A stretch of DNA of 64,000 bases from the NCBI RefSeq assembly GCF_007096885.1, contig NZ_VJNO01000027.1:33287-97286 (forward strand). Reading direction: 5' to 3'. The DNA is from Streptomyces sp. 130 (GTDB taxonomy: Bacteria > Actinomycetota > Actinomycetes > Streptomycetales > Streptomycetaceae). Each line of letters starts with the position of its first letter. The first letter of the stretch is position 1. The position numbers and the translations under genes are program-made. Under the pieces are notes generated by a model, which saw nothing but the letters and a program-made list of their open reading frames with translations, ran no database searches and had not been told where the DNA came from. Positions 34,067-42,007 of the stretch are shown piece by piece.

Positions 34067-34792
34067 GTGAGGGACGGACCGGCGGAGCAAGGCCGCGCCG
34101 CCCTGACTGAGGGCGTGCTTACGCGGGAAGAGGCCGCCGGTGGGCACAGCCTCGAACGGGGCTTCGTCCGCTGGCAGACAGAGCGGTCCTTGGCCGCGCT
34201 CGGGCGCGTGGACCTGGTGTTCGTCCACAATCCCGAGCACCATGCGCACGGCCTTGACCGCGCCGTTCTGCACAGGCGGGTACGGGAAGCCTTTGCGGCG
34301 CTCGAAGAGTTCGCCCATGCGGGCAGGATCGGCGGGTACGGCGTCGCCACCTGGTCGGGCCTGACCTCCGGAGCGCTCAGCGTGCCCGAGTTGCTCACGC
34401 TCGCCCAGCAGGCGGCCGGTTCCGCCGACCACCACTTCACGGGCTTGCAGATGCCCGTCAGCCTGATCATGGATGCCCCCATCACCCAGGCTTTGAACGG
34501 CGGCGGACCGCTGGTGCAGGCGAAGGACGCGGGGCTGATCACCTTCGGCTCGGCCCCTCTGCACGGGGGCGAACTCCTCGACGCCATGACACCCGAACTG
34601 GTGAACCTCATCTGCCCCGGCCTGTCGGCCGCAGCCGCTGCCCTGCTGGCCGCTGGCTCGTGCCCTGGCCTCGATGTCGTCCTCACCTCCGCGAGCACCC
34701 GCGAGCACTGGGACGATGTGGCCAAGGCTCTGGGCTCGCCGCTGACGGCCCAGGAACTCAGGAGGGTGACGGATGAACTCGCCGGCGAATGA
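34067..34792 (+). pseudogene. Aldo/keto reductase, N-terminally truncated
   Basis: The 241-aa frame matches the middle and C-terminal part of an aldo/keto reductase (SLAALGRVDLVFVHNPE, FAHAGRIGGYGVATWSG, GLDVVLTSASTREHW). About 80-90 residues are missing, including the catalytic Asp-Tyr-Lys region that precedes the VDLVFVHNPE strand. It has more TTG and CTT leucine codons than neighbouring core genes. The GTG start has no ribosome-binding site. It overlaps the APH gene by 20 bp. It is probably inactive as a reductase unless the N-terminus is encoded elsewhere. Confidence 0.6.
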
Positions 34793-35627
34793 GGAGGTGC
34801 GGGCCGTGATGGAGGCCGCCCACGACCGGGCGGCCGGGGCGCTGGGCCTCACCTGCACGGGGCCGTTGGCGTGGGGCTTCCTCGGTGTCACTCTCGGACG
34901 CCGAGCGGGGGACCGGTGGCTACGGGTCAGCCGGACGGCGAAGAGGAACGCGGGCAGGAAGGCGGGGGAAGGCATCGTCGGCGCCTCGGAGCTGGTGCCT
35001 GACGGCGTGCCCCGCCCCCACCTGTACGCGGTGCATGACTGGACTGACGGCAAGTGGGCCTTCGAGTCGGAAGTCCTGGACTACCTCACGCAACCCATCG
35101 TGTCCCCGGACCGGGCCGACATCGACCACGACCCGGGGTTGCCGGACGAGTGGTGGGCGGACCTTCGCCAAGCCCTTGCCCTCGTCGCTGAAGCGGAGGG
35201 AGTGAAGGCCACCGTGCGGGACGGGTGGATCGAACGAGCCTTCCCCCAGTTCCTTGGTGTCCCGGCCCCCGCCCAGGTGGAGCGGGTGACCGGTCACGGT
35301 GACCTGCACGGGGGCAACCTCACCGCCGCGCCCCTGTGCCTGCTGGACTGGGAGCGGTGGGGCTTGGTGCCCTTCGGCTATGACGCGGGGCTCCTGCACG
35401 CCAACAGCCTGCTTGTGCCCGACGTAGCCGCCCGCATCCGCAAGGAGTTCGCGGCGGTCCTCGACACCCCGGCCGGCCGAATCGGGGAACTCGCGGCCTT
35501 GGCCGAGATGCTGCAAGCCGTAGCCCGTGGCTGGTATCCCGACCTTGCGCCCCGCCTGGTGGCCCGTGCGGAGGCGCTCACCGGAGTTCGCCCGCCCGTC
35601 CCTGCGCACTCCGAGGTGAGCGCCTGA
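34773..35627 (+). CDS. Aminoglycoside phosphotransferase-family protein
   Basis: This 284-aa APH-fold protein has the catalytic loop VTGHGDLHGGNLTAAPLCLLDWERWG (about residues 170-195), with the Brenner HGDxxxxN and metal-binding LLDWE. The phosphate acceptor is unknown, and family membership alone does not imply antibiotic resistance. It overlaps the AKR fragment upstream and uses somewhat less GC-biased codons. The pair lies beside a tRNA-Leu gene, which fits an acquired island. Confidence 0.82.
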   Translation: MNSPANEEVRAVMEAAHDRAAGALGLTCTGPLAWGFLGVTLGRRAGDRWLRVSRTAKRNAGRKAGEGIVGASELVPDGVPRPHLYAVHDWTDGKWAFESEVLDYLTQPIVSPDRADIDHDPGLPDEWWADLRQALALVAEAEGVKATVRDGWIERAFPQFLGVPAPAQVERVTGHGDLHGGNLTAAPLCLLDWERWGLVPFGYDAGLLHANSLLVPDVAARIRKEFAAVLDTPAGRIGELAALAEMLQAVARGWYPDLAPRLVARAEALTGVRPPVPAHSEVSA

Positions 35628-35823
35628 CTGCGCCCGTGCGCCTGTCTCAGGCGCTCTCGCTGGTGTGCCGGTGCCGGGCCCGGGGCCGGGGCAGGCCCGG
35701 GGGCTTCCCAATGGCTTGGCGCCGGCGGTGACGCTCTCTCTTGGCATGCCGGGCACTGGCTGTGGCTGGCTTGTCGTCGTCCACGACGGACCAGGAAGTC
35801 CGCTCGGCCATCGGCCACGTGGT

Positions 35824-35847
35824 TTTCTCACGCCACAGCGTGAGAAA
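35824..35847. terminator. Stem-loop TTTCTCACGC/GCGTGAGAAA
   Basis: A perfect 10-bp stem with a 4-nt loop between the APH gene and tRNA-Leu, close to a second terminator. The rest of 35628-35850 is GC-rich and I see no gene in it. Confidence 0.6.
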
Positions 35848-35850
35848 CAG

Positions 35851-35873
35851 AAAAACCCCACGTGGAGTGGGGT
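35851..35873 (-). terminator. Rho-independent terminator of tRNA-Leu
   Basis: Read on the minus strand, a perfect 7-bp stem ACCCCAC/GTGGGGT with a 5-nt loop is followed by TTTTC, about 10 bp after the tRNA 3' end. Confidence 0.85.
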
Positions 35874-35882
35874 CTCTGCCGG

Positions 35883-35967
35883 TGTCCGAGGGGGGACTTG
35901 AACCCCCACGCCCGATAAAGGGCACTAGCACCTCAAGCTAGCGCGTCTGCCATTCCGCCACCCGGAC
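35883..35967 (-). tRNA. tRNA-Leu (anticodon GAG)
   Basis: An 85-nt class II tRNA. The acceptor arms GTCCGGG and CTCGGAC pair, with discriminator A. The anticodon arm GCTAGC-TTGAGGT-GCTAGT carries GAG (codons CTC/CTT). It has a variable arm CCCTTTATCGGG and a T-arm GGGGGTTCAAGTCCCCC. The 3' CCA is not encoded. Streptomyces leucine tRNA genes are common integration targets, which fits the variable DNA on its 3' side. Confidence 0.95.
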
Positions 35968-36125
35968 CAGGTGTCTGTCTCGCGGGCCTTGCCCGTTCCG
36001 ACGTGGAAAACCATAGCAAACATTGGAGGGTGCTCGATCACGGCCGGTCTCGTGGGGGCCTTGGGGGCGCGGGCCCGGCGATGGAGGATGGGAGGGAGCA
36101 CCACGGCGACAGGGAAGGAACCAGC

Positions 36126-37460
36126 GTGAGCGAGAGCAATGCGGCCCGGAGCGGCTTGGGCGAGACCGCCGAGAACGAGGTGGTGGACCTCTGTCGTGAC
36201 CTGATCCGGATCGACACCAGCAACTACGGCGACCACTCCGGGCCCGGCGAGCGGGCGGCCGCCGAGTACGTGGCGGAGAAGCTGGCCGAGGTCGGGCTGG
36301 AACCGAAGATCTTCGAGTCCCACAAGGGCCGCGCCTCCACCGTGGCGCGGATCGAGGGCGAGGACCCCTCCCGTCCGGCCCTGCTGATCCACGGCCACAC
36401 CGACGTCGTCCCGGCCAACGCGGACGACTGGACGCACCACCCGTTCTCCGGCGAGATCGCGGACGGCTGCGTGTGGGGCCGGGGCGCGGTCGACATGAAG
36501 GACATGGACGCGATGACGCTCGCGGTGGTGCGCGAGCGCATGCGCAGCGGCCGCAAGCCCCCGCGCGACATCGTGCTCGCCTTCCTCGCGGACGAGGAGG
36601 CGGGCGGCACGTACGGGGCCCGCTACCTCGTGGACAAGCACCCCGGTCTGTTCGAGGGCGTCACCGAGGCGATCGGCGAGGTCGGCGGCTTCTCGTTCAC
36701 CGTCAACGAGAACCTGCGGCTGTACCTCGTGGAGACGGCGCAGAAGGGCATGCACTGGATGCGGCTGACCGTGGACGGCACGGCGGGCCACGGCTCCATG
36801 ACCAACGACGACAACGCGATCACCGAGCTGTGCGAGGCGGTCGGCCGGCTCGGCCGGCACACCTGGCCGGTCCGGGTGACCAAGACCGTGCGGTCCTTCC
36901 TGGACGAGCTGTCGGACGCGCTCGGCACCCCGCTCGACCCGGAGGACATGGAGGCCACGCTCGCCAAGCTGGGCGGCATCGCCAAGATGGTCGGCGCCAC
37001 CCTGCGCAACTCCGCCGCCCCGACCATGCTCGGCGCCGGCTACAAGGTCAACGTGATCCCCGGACAGGCCACCGCCCACGTCGACGGGCGCTTCCTGCCG
37101 GGTTACGAGGAGGAGTTCCTGGCCGACCTCGACCGCATCCTCGGCCCGCGCGTCCGGCGCGAGGACGTGCACGGCGACAAGGCGCTGGAGACCGACTTCG
37201 ACGGCGCCCTGGTGGACGCCATGCAGACCGCGCTCAAGGCCGAGGACCCGATCGCCCGCGCCGTCCCGTACATGCTCTCCGGCGGCACGGACGCCAAGTC
37301 CTTCGACGACCTGGGCATCCGCTGCTTCGGCTTCGCTCCGCTGAAGCTCCCGCCGGAGCTCGACTTCGCGGGCATGTTCCACGGCGTGGACGAGCGGGTC
37401 CCGGTCGACGGGCTGAAGTTCGGCGCCCGGGTCCTGGACCGCTTCATCGACCACAGCTGA
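36126..37460 (+). CDS. M20/M25/M40-family metallopeptidase (dipeptidase/deacylase)
   Basis: This 444-aa protein has the M20 metal site in order: LLIHGHTDVVP (His/Asp ligand, about residue 97), GRGAVDMKDMDA (bridging Asp), LADEEAGGTYG (catalytic Glu, metal Glu) and YMLSGGTDAKSF near the C-terminus, with a dimerisation lid domain inserted. Members hydrolyse dipeptides or N-acyl amino acids. The GTG at 36126 has AAGGA seven bases upstream; the frame stays open further upstream to 36003 without support. A small dyad follows the stop. Confidence 0.9.
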   Translation: MSESNAARSGLGETAENEVVDLCRDLIRIDTSNYGDHSGPGERAAAEYVAEKLAEVGLEPKIFESHKGRASTVARIEGEDPSRPALLIHGHTDVVPANADDWTHHPFSGEIADGCVWGRGAVDMKDMDAMTLAVVRERMRSGRKPPRDIVLAFLADEEAGGTYGARYLVDKHPGLFEGVTEAIGEVGGFSFTVNENLRLYLVETAQKGMHWMRLTVDGTAGHGSMTNDDNAITELCEAVGRLGRHTWPVRVTKTVRSFLDELSDALGTPLDPEDMEATLAKLGGIAKMVGATLRNSAAPTMLGAGYKVNVIPGQATAHVDGRFLPGYEEEFLADLDRILGPRVRREDVHGDKALETDFDGALVDAMQTALKAEDPIARAVPYMLSGGTDAKSFDDLGIRCFGFAPLKLPPELDFAGMFHGVDERVPVDGLKFGARVLDRFIDHS

Positions 37461-37467
37461 CCCGCAA

Positions 37468-37494
37468 GGGCGTAAATCGCCAGGATGTACGCCC
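37468..37494. terminator. Dyad GGGCGTA/TACGCCC after the M20 gene
   Basis: A perfect 7-bp inverted repeat with a 13-nt loop just after the peptidase stop; a weak terminator or promoter-region element of chpH. Confidence 0.4.
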
Positions 37495-37510
37495 ATAACC
37501 GGTACGAGTG

Positions 37511-37582
37511 AATGGGGCGTTCGGCTCGTAGCCCCATTACTTCCTCCTCGTTACAGGGGGTGCGGTCCGCGGCTGGGACCGC
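37511..37582 (+). promoter_or_regulatory. chpH upstream region with two stem-loops
   Basis: Stem 1 is AATGGGGC/GCCCCATT (37511-37518, 37531-37538) and stem 2 is GCGGTCC/GGACCGC (37562-37568, 37576-37582) followed by GTTTG. They precede an AGGAGGA ribosome-binding site. If transcription begins upstream of them, they would lie in the chaplin mRNA leader; the promoter itself could not be placed. Confidence 0.4.
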
Positions 37583-37603
37583 GTTTGCCAACTAGGAGGA
37601 ATC

Positions 37604-37837
37604 ATGATCAAGAAGATCGTCGCCGCGGCGGCTGCCACCGGTGGTCTGGTGCTCGCGGGCGCCGGCATGGCCGTGGCCGACTCGGGTGCCCAGGGTGCCG
37701 CCATCGGCAGCCCCGGCGTCGTCTCGGGCAACGTCATCCAGGTTCCCGTCCACGTTCCCGTGAACGTGTGCGGCAACACGATCTCCGTGATCGGGCTGCT
37801 GAACCCGGCCTTCGGCAACGTCTGCGTCAACGACTGA
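37604..37837 (+). CDS. chpH: Short chaplin
   Basis: This 77-aa secreted amyloid-forming surface protein has a signal peptide at residues 1-25 (KKIVAAAAATGGLVLAGAGMAVA) followed by one chaplin domain (GSPGVVSGNVIQVPVHVPVNVCGNTISVIGLLNPAFGNVC) with its two conserved cysteines. Chaplins lower surface tension and coat aerial hyphae. A strong AGGAGGA site precedes the ATG. The following long chaplin gene matches the chpH-chpC pair known from S. coelicolor. Confidence 0.95.
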   Translation: MIKKIVAAAAATGGLVLAGAGMAVADSGAQGAAIGSPGVVSGNVIQVPVHVPVNVCGNTISVIGLLNPAFGNVCVND

Positions 37838-37872
37838 CGTTGTGCGTCAACCCGTAAGGGTTTGAGCCCGCT

Positions 37873-37907
37873 CGGCCCCGGACCGCACTCAACGCGCTCC
37901 GGGGCCG
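37873..37907 (+). terminator. Terminator between chpH and chpC
   Basis: A perfect 10-bp stem CGGCCCCGGA/TCCGGGGCCG with a 15-nt loop, so the two chaplin genes are probably separate transcripts. Confidence 0.75.
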
Positions 37908-37972
37908 TCGGGTCCTTTGCCTCCGCACGGTAGTCCGGGGGTACTCCGGAAGGTAGAAGGCAGGAAACACCT

Positions 37973-38767
37973 ATGCGACAGGTCACGCGAAACGGCCTGA
38001 TCACCATGGCGGCAGCGGGTGGCGTTCTCGCCCTCGGCGGCGGCTACGCGCACGCCGACGCGGGAGCGGCCGGCGGCGCCTCGAATTCCCCGGGGGTGAT
38101 TTCAGGGAATTCGGTGCAGATCCCGGTACACGTGCCGGTGAACGTCTGCGGAAACTCCGTGAGCGTCGTCGGACTGCTCAACCCGGCCGCCGGAAACGCC
38201 TGCGGAAACGGTTCGGACGGCGCGACCGCCGGCCGCCACGACTCCGCTTCGGGCACCTCCGGCAGCCACGACTCCGCGTCGGGTGCCTCCGGCAGCCACG
38301 CCGGCACCCGGGCCTCCGACGATCACGCCCGGGGGGCCAAGCAGGGCACCGGCAAGCACCGGGCCGTCCGCGGTGGCAACGGCGGCGGGGCCACCGCCCA
38401 GGGGATCACGCAGGGATCGCCCGGTGTGCTCTCGGGCAACCAGATCCAGGTGCCCATCGACATCCCCGTGAACGTCTGCGGCAACAGCATCGACGTCGTC
38501 GGCCTGCTGAACCCGGCGATCGGCAACACGTGCGAGAACGACAGCACGCCGCCGGTCGACGTTCCGGAACCCCCGGTCCGCCACGTCACGCCGCCGACGC
38601 CCGAGAAGCCCACTCCGAACACGCCGGAGCCGCAGACCGTGCCGGAGGCACCGCAGCTCGCCCACACCGGGGCGGGCGGGCTCGACCTGCTCGTCCCGGC
38701 GAGCGCGGGCCTGCTGCTGGCCGGCGCGGGCACGGTGCTCTACCGCCGCGCGAAGGCCGCCGCCTGA
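37973..38767 (+). CDS. chpC: Long chaplin with sortase signal
   Basis: This 264-aa protein has a signal peptide, a first chaplin domain (about residues 36-79), a Ser/His/Gly linker with a 30-bp-encoded repeat, a second chaplin domain (about 144-184) and a Pro-rich stretch (PTPEKPTPNTPEPQT). The class E sortase signal follows: LAHTG, a hydrophobic helix and a basic tail (YRRAKAAA). It is anchored to peptidoglycan by SrtE enzymes and helps short chaplins assemble on aerial hyphae. The name follows the two-domain long-chaplin order next to chpH; chpA and chpB are other long members. Confidence 0.9.
   Translation: MRQVTRNGLITMAAAGGVLALGGGYAHADAGAAGGASNSPGVISGNSVQIPVHVPVNVCGNSVSVVGLLNPAAGNACGNGSDGATAGRHDSASGTSGSHDSASGASGSHAGTRASDDHARGAKQGTGKHRAVRGGNGGGATAQGITQGSPGVLSGNQIQVPIDIPVNVCGNSIDVVGLLNPAIGNTCENDSTPPVDVPEPPVRHVTPPTPEKPTPNTPEPQTVPEAPQLAHTGAGGLDLLVPASAGLLLAGAGTVLYRRAKAAA
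38234..38293 (+). repeat. 30-bp tandem repeat in the chpC linker
   Basis: Two units of 30 bp (ten codons, HDSASGTSGS-like), plus the start of a third, lie in the linker between chaplin domains, so linker length may vary between strains. Confidence 0.7.
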
Positions 38768-38799
38768 CGGCAGCGCCGGACCGGCGAGCAGCAGTGAGG

Positions 38800-38832
38800 G
38801 AAACGGGCCCCGCGGATCGCGGGGCCCGTTTC
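38800..38832. terminator. Strong bidirectional terminator after chpC
   Basis: A perfect 15-bp stem GAAACGGGCCCCGCG with its complement and a 3-nt loop, between convergent chpC and the DUF5703 gene. Confidence 0.9.
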
Positions 38833-38867
38833 GCGTGGTCGGACGGTCCGGGGCCGGTCCTTCCGGC

Positions 38868-39056
38868 TCACCACGTGGCCCGTAGCTGACGGATGATCCG
38901 GCGGCGCAGCCGCACGCGGCGGCTGCCGTCCCGGCGCAGCGTCAGACGGTCCAGCTCCCAGTGCCCGTACTCGGCATGGTCGGTCAACAGGCGGGCCGTG
39001 TCCTTCCGGGACACCCCGCGCGGCACGTACACATCGACGAATTCGTATTCCGGCAT
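38868..39056 (-). CDS. DUF5703 family protein
   Basis: A 62-aa conserved actinobacterial protein (PEYEFVDVYVPRGVSRKDTARLLTDHAEYGHWELDRL ... RLRRRIIRQLRATW). Function unknown. It is small, soluble and basic at the C-terminus. An ATG at 39065 would add three residues, but homologues start MPEYEF. It is divergent from the next hypothetical gene. Confidence 0.85.
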   Translation of the reverse strand: MPEYEFVDVYVPRGVSRKDTARLLTDHAEYGHWELDRLTLRRDGSRRVRLRRRIIRQLRATW

Positions 39057-39090
39057 CGAATCCATTGTGCGGGCAAGGGCCCGGTACGGA

Positions 39091-39096
39091 TAGCGT
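39091..39096 (+). promoter_or_regulatory. -10 box TAGCGT, leaderless arrangement
   Basis: It ends seven bases before the ATG at 39104; TTGTGC at 39065 could be a distant -35. Confidence 0.45.
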
Positions 39097-39103
39097 CTGC
39101 CCC

Positions 39104-39763
39104 ATGTCTGATGCTGCGCAGCCCACCGCTGCCGAGGTACGCGCCGCCGCCGATGCGGTCAAAGCCGCGATCGACCACCACCTCGCGGCGGTCGAACGCC
39201 GGTCGGGGGACGAGGACCCCGCTGTCTACGACGCGTTCAACGCACTGGCCGCCGCCGCCGAGGCCTACGACGAACTCCTCTACGACCGCCACGACGAGGT
39301 GACCCCCTTCGAGATCCCCGGGGAGCAGGACGCCCTGCCGCCCTACAACGGACCCGACGAGCCGCACGCGCTCAGCGTGCTGATCCGCCGCGACTACGCG
39401 GTGGTGGAGCCCCAGCGGCTGCTGGCCCAGGCCCAGCGCCTGGCCGACGCCGACCCGGACGAACAGGAGGAGGGCGGCCCGGCGGTCGTCGGCAACAGCG
39501 TGCACGCGGCGCTGGGAGTGCTCTTCGGGGAGTACGAGGCGGACGAGATCGCCTCCCGGCACACGGAGTTCGGCCTGGAGGAGGGCGACTCCACGCTCTG
39601 GGTCGCGGCGGCGGAGGAACTCCCCGAACCGGGGGAGTGGCTGGCGGCCCCGTTCGACGACGCCGACCCCCAGCTGGTGGTCTGCCGCTTCGACGTCAGC
39701 GCGGTCTTCGACGACGACGACCTCGACGACGACCCGGAGGGACCGGGGCACCGCGCCGGCTGA
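39104..39763 (+). CDS. Conserved hypothetical acidic protein
   Basis: This 219-aa soluble acidic protein has an N-terminal helical region rich in Ala (AADAVKAAIDHHLAAVERRSGDEDP), a middle part (TPFEIPGEQDALPPYNGPDEPHALSVLIRRDYAVVEP) and an Asp-rich tail (FDDDDLDDDPEG). No family is recognised beyond likely conservation in Streptomyces next to the DUF5703 and chaplin genes. No signal peptide. Probably leaderless. Confidence 0.75.
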   Translation: MSDAAQPTAAEVRAAADAVKAAIDHHLAAVERRSGDEDPAVYDAFNALAAAAEAYDELLYDRHDEVTPFEIPGEQDALPPYNGPDEPHALSVLIRRDYAVVEPQRLLAQAQRLADADPDEQEEGGPAVVGNSVHAALGVLFGEYEADEIASRHTEFGLEEGDSTLWVAAAEELPEPGEWLAAPFDDADPQLVVCRFDVSAVFDDDDLDDDPEGPGHRAG

Positions 39764-39786
39764 CCGCCGCCGCGGACCCTGTCGGA

Positions 39787-39839
39787 CGCCCCAAGGGCCC
39801 CCGCGGACGCGCCAGGCGTCCGCAGGGGCCCTTGGGGCG
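39787..39839. terminator. Very long bidirectional stem-loop terminator
   Basis: 24-bp arms with one mismatch (39787-39810 and 39816-39839) around a 5-nt loop between convergent genes. Confidence 0.9.
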
Positions 39840-39844
39840 CTCTC

Positions 39845-42007
39845 TCACCGCTCCTGGGGCTCCGGCGCCTGCTGGGATGCCCTGGACGCCTCCAGCAGGG
39901 CCCGCAGGCGCGTGGTGCGCTCCTGGGCGGGCACCTCGGCCACCGCGCGGGGCAGGGCCTGGTCGACGCCGTGCACCACGGACAGATGGCGCTCGCCCCG
40001 GCCGAACGCGGTGTAGACCCACGGCCGGCTCAGCCCGCCCGCCGCGTCGCCCGGCAGCACCACGACCGCGGCCGGCCACCGCATCCCGGCCGCCTGATGG
40101 GCGCTGAGCGCCCACGCGTGGCGCACGGACTCCGCCACCCGCTCCTGCGGTACGACGACGGGGCTCCCCGCACAGTCCAGGTGCAGCCCCTCCGCGTCCG
40201 CCGACACCACCACACCGGGCACCGTCCGCCCCGGCGCCGGGACATGGGCGACCCGGTCGCCCGGGTCGAAGCCGCCGAAGCGGCCGGGCCCCGGGTTGAG
40301 CCGCTGCTTCAGGGCCTCGTTCAGCGCCCGGGTGCCCGCCGCGCCGCCGTGGCCCACCGTGATGACCTGGGTCTCGCCGGACGGCACCCCGAGGGCGCGC
40401 GGCACCGAGTCGGCGACGAGCTGCACCGTGCGGTGCACCGCCTCGCCCGCGTCCCGGACCGGGACGATGACGACCTCCTTGCCCGGCGCCGCCACCTGGT
40501 TCAGCTCACCGACGCCGATGCCCGAGACCAGCTCGCCGATCGGGCCGGCGTCCGGGGTGCGGGAGGCGACGCGGGGGCAGGCACGGGCGGCCAGCACATC
40601 GGCGAACACCTGACCGGCGCCCGCCGAGCCCAGCACCCCCGGGTCGCCGCTGAGGACCAGGCGGACGCCGTCGGCCAGCGACTCCACCAGCATCGCGCCG
40701 GTCTCCACGTCCAGCTGGGGCGCGTCCAGCACGACGAGCAGGTCGAGGGCGAGCGCCCCCTCCTCGTCCCGCCCCGGCCCCTCGGCACCCGACAGCAGCC
40801 CGGCGAGCGTGACGGCCGCCTCCGGGGCGCCGATGTCCGCCGCGAGCCGCCGGCGCCCGTCCACGCTGTGCGCGGCGCCCAGGGCGCGCAGCCCGAGCCC
40901 CCGGGCCGCGGCGATCAGAGCGGCCGGCTCGGCCCGGGCCGCCTCGCCGCCCGTGTGCGCGACGAGGCCGTGGGCGGCGGTCGCGCGGATCAGCTCGGCG
41001 GCCGACGGGGAGGGCGCGGCGGTGGCCGCCTCCGACCAGTCCGCTTCCCCGCCGCCGTCGACCAGCCGGGCCAGCCCGTCGGCCAGGCTCTCCTCCGCCA
41101 GGGCGTAGCGGTCCAGGCCGAGGAGGACCTGGACGGGCGCGGCGGGCTCCTCCGGCTCGCCGGGCTCCTCGCCGGCCCCGCCGGCCTCCGGGCCGTCCTG
41201 GAAGACCAGCACGACGCCCTCCGCGACGGCGTGCTGCACGGCCGCGGCGGGGTCGCTCACGCCCCGGCCGGCCAGCGCCTCGCGCACCCGGTCCGCGTCC
41301 AGGGCGGTGTGGCCCCGGAGCGCGGCGCGCTCCAGGAGCCAGCCGGTCAGCGCGGCGGTGCGGCGCTCGTCGTCAGGTCCGGCCGCCGCCTTGAGCAGCG
41401 CCCGGGCGAAGCCGTCCGCCTGCTCGGGCCCGACGCCGGGCAGGGCCAGCAGCTGCCAGGGGTCCTCGCGCAGGATCTCGGCGGCCCGGTCCCCGAGCAG
41501 TGCGGCGGCGGGGCGGCCCAGCGCGGCGGGGGCCCCGCCGGCGGACAGCACGGCGGCCACGGCGGCGACGCTCTCGGCCGAGGCGGCCCGGGGCGCGGGA
41601 GCGGGCTCGGGGGCCCGGTCCCGCACCGGAGCCGGGGCGGGGGCCGTCCGCCGGGCGGGCGCCGGTGCGGGCGAGTCGTAGAACGCCGTGGCGGGCTTCT
41701 GCCCGCTCTCCACCGCCCGGACGGCCGCCAGCAGATCGGCCGCGGTCCCGCTCAGCTTCCCCCCGGCCTCGATGGGCCCGTCCTTCTCGGCCTTGCGCTT
41801 CTCGATCCGCTCCCGCAGCTCCCGCTGGGCGGCGATCTCGGCCTCGGCCTCGGACACCGCGGGGGCGCCTTCCTCACCGGCCCCGTCGCCGGTGCCCGCC
41901 GGGGCGGCCTCGGCGGCGGGGGTGCCGGCCGGGTCCGTCGCGTCGGCGGCGGCCGGGTCGGCGGCGGTGTCGGCGCCGGGGGATTCGCCCCGGGGTAGCG
42001 CGGTCAC
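39845..42007 (-). CDS. RecD2-like helix-hairpin-helix protein with decayed helicase motifs
   Basis: This 720-aa protein has a low-complexity Ala/Pro N-terminus, then a helix-hairpin-helix (DPWQLLALPGVGPEQADGFARALL, about residues 180-203) and a RecD2-type helicase fold. The fold is recognisable but the catalytic motifs are changed. Walker A is replaced by LVAHTGGEAARAEP (no GKT), Walker B reads LLVVLDAPQLD (the DE pair is lost), motif III GDPDQL reads GDPGVL, and the HKSQG motif reads SAHQAAG. ATP hydrolysis is therefore unlikely; it may be a DNA-binding or regulatory relative. It overlaps the AKR stop by four bases (GTGA), so the two are co-translated. Confidence 0.8.
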   Translation of the reverse strand: MTALPRGESPGADTAADPAAADATDPAGTPAAEAAPAGTGDGAGEEGAPAVSEAEAEIAAQRELRERIEKRKAEKDGPIEAGGKLSGTAADLLAAVRAVESGQKPATAFYDSPAPAPARRTAPAPAPVRDRAPEPAPAPRAASAESVAAVAAVLSAGGAPAALGRPAAALLGDRAAEILREDPWQLLALPGVGPEQADGFARALLKAAAGPDDERRTAALTGWLLERAALRGHTALDADRVREALAGRGVSDPAAAVQHAVAEGVVLVFQDGPEAGGAGEEPGEPEEPAAPVQVLLGLDRYALAEESLADGLARLVDGGGEADWSEAATAAPSPSAAELIRATAAHGLVAHTGGEAARAEPAALIAAARGLGLRALGAAHSVDGRRRLAADIGAPEAAVTLAGLLSGAEGPGRDEEGALALDLLVVLDAPQLDVETGAMLVESLADGVRLVLSGDPGVLGSAGAGQVFADVLAARACPRVASRTPDAGPIGELVSGIGVGELNQVAAPGKEVVIVPVRDAGEAVHRTVQLVADSVPRALGVPSGETQVITVGHGGAAGTRALNEALKQRLNPGPGRFGGFDPGDRVAHVPAPGRTVPGVVVSADAEGLHLDCAGSPVVVPQERVAESVRHAWALSAHQAAGMRWPAAVVVLPGDAAGGLSRPWVYTAFGRGERHLSVVHGVDQALPRAVAEVPAQERTTRLRALLEASRASQQAPEPQER

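Noticed and set aside
34773..35627. Calling the APH-family gene an antibiotic-resistance gene
   Set aside because: The fold is shared by kinases for many metabolites, and nothing in the sequence shows an aminoglycoside or macrolide acceptor.
37468..37603. Searching for a BldN-type promoter before chpH
   Set aside because: I could not align a convincing -35/-10 pair, so no promoter was called.
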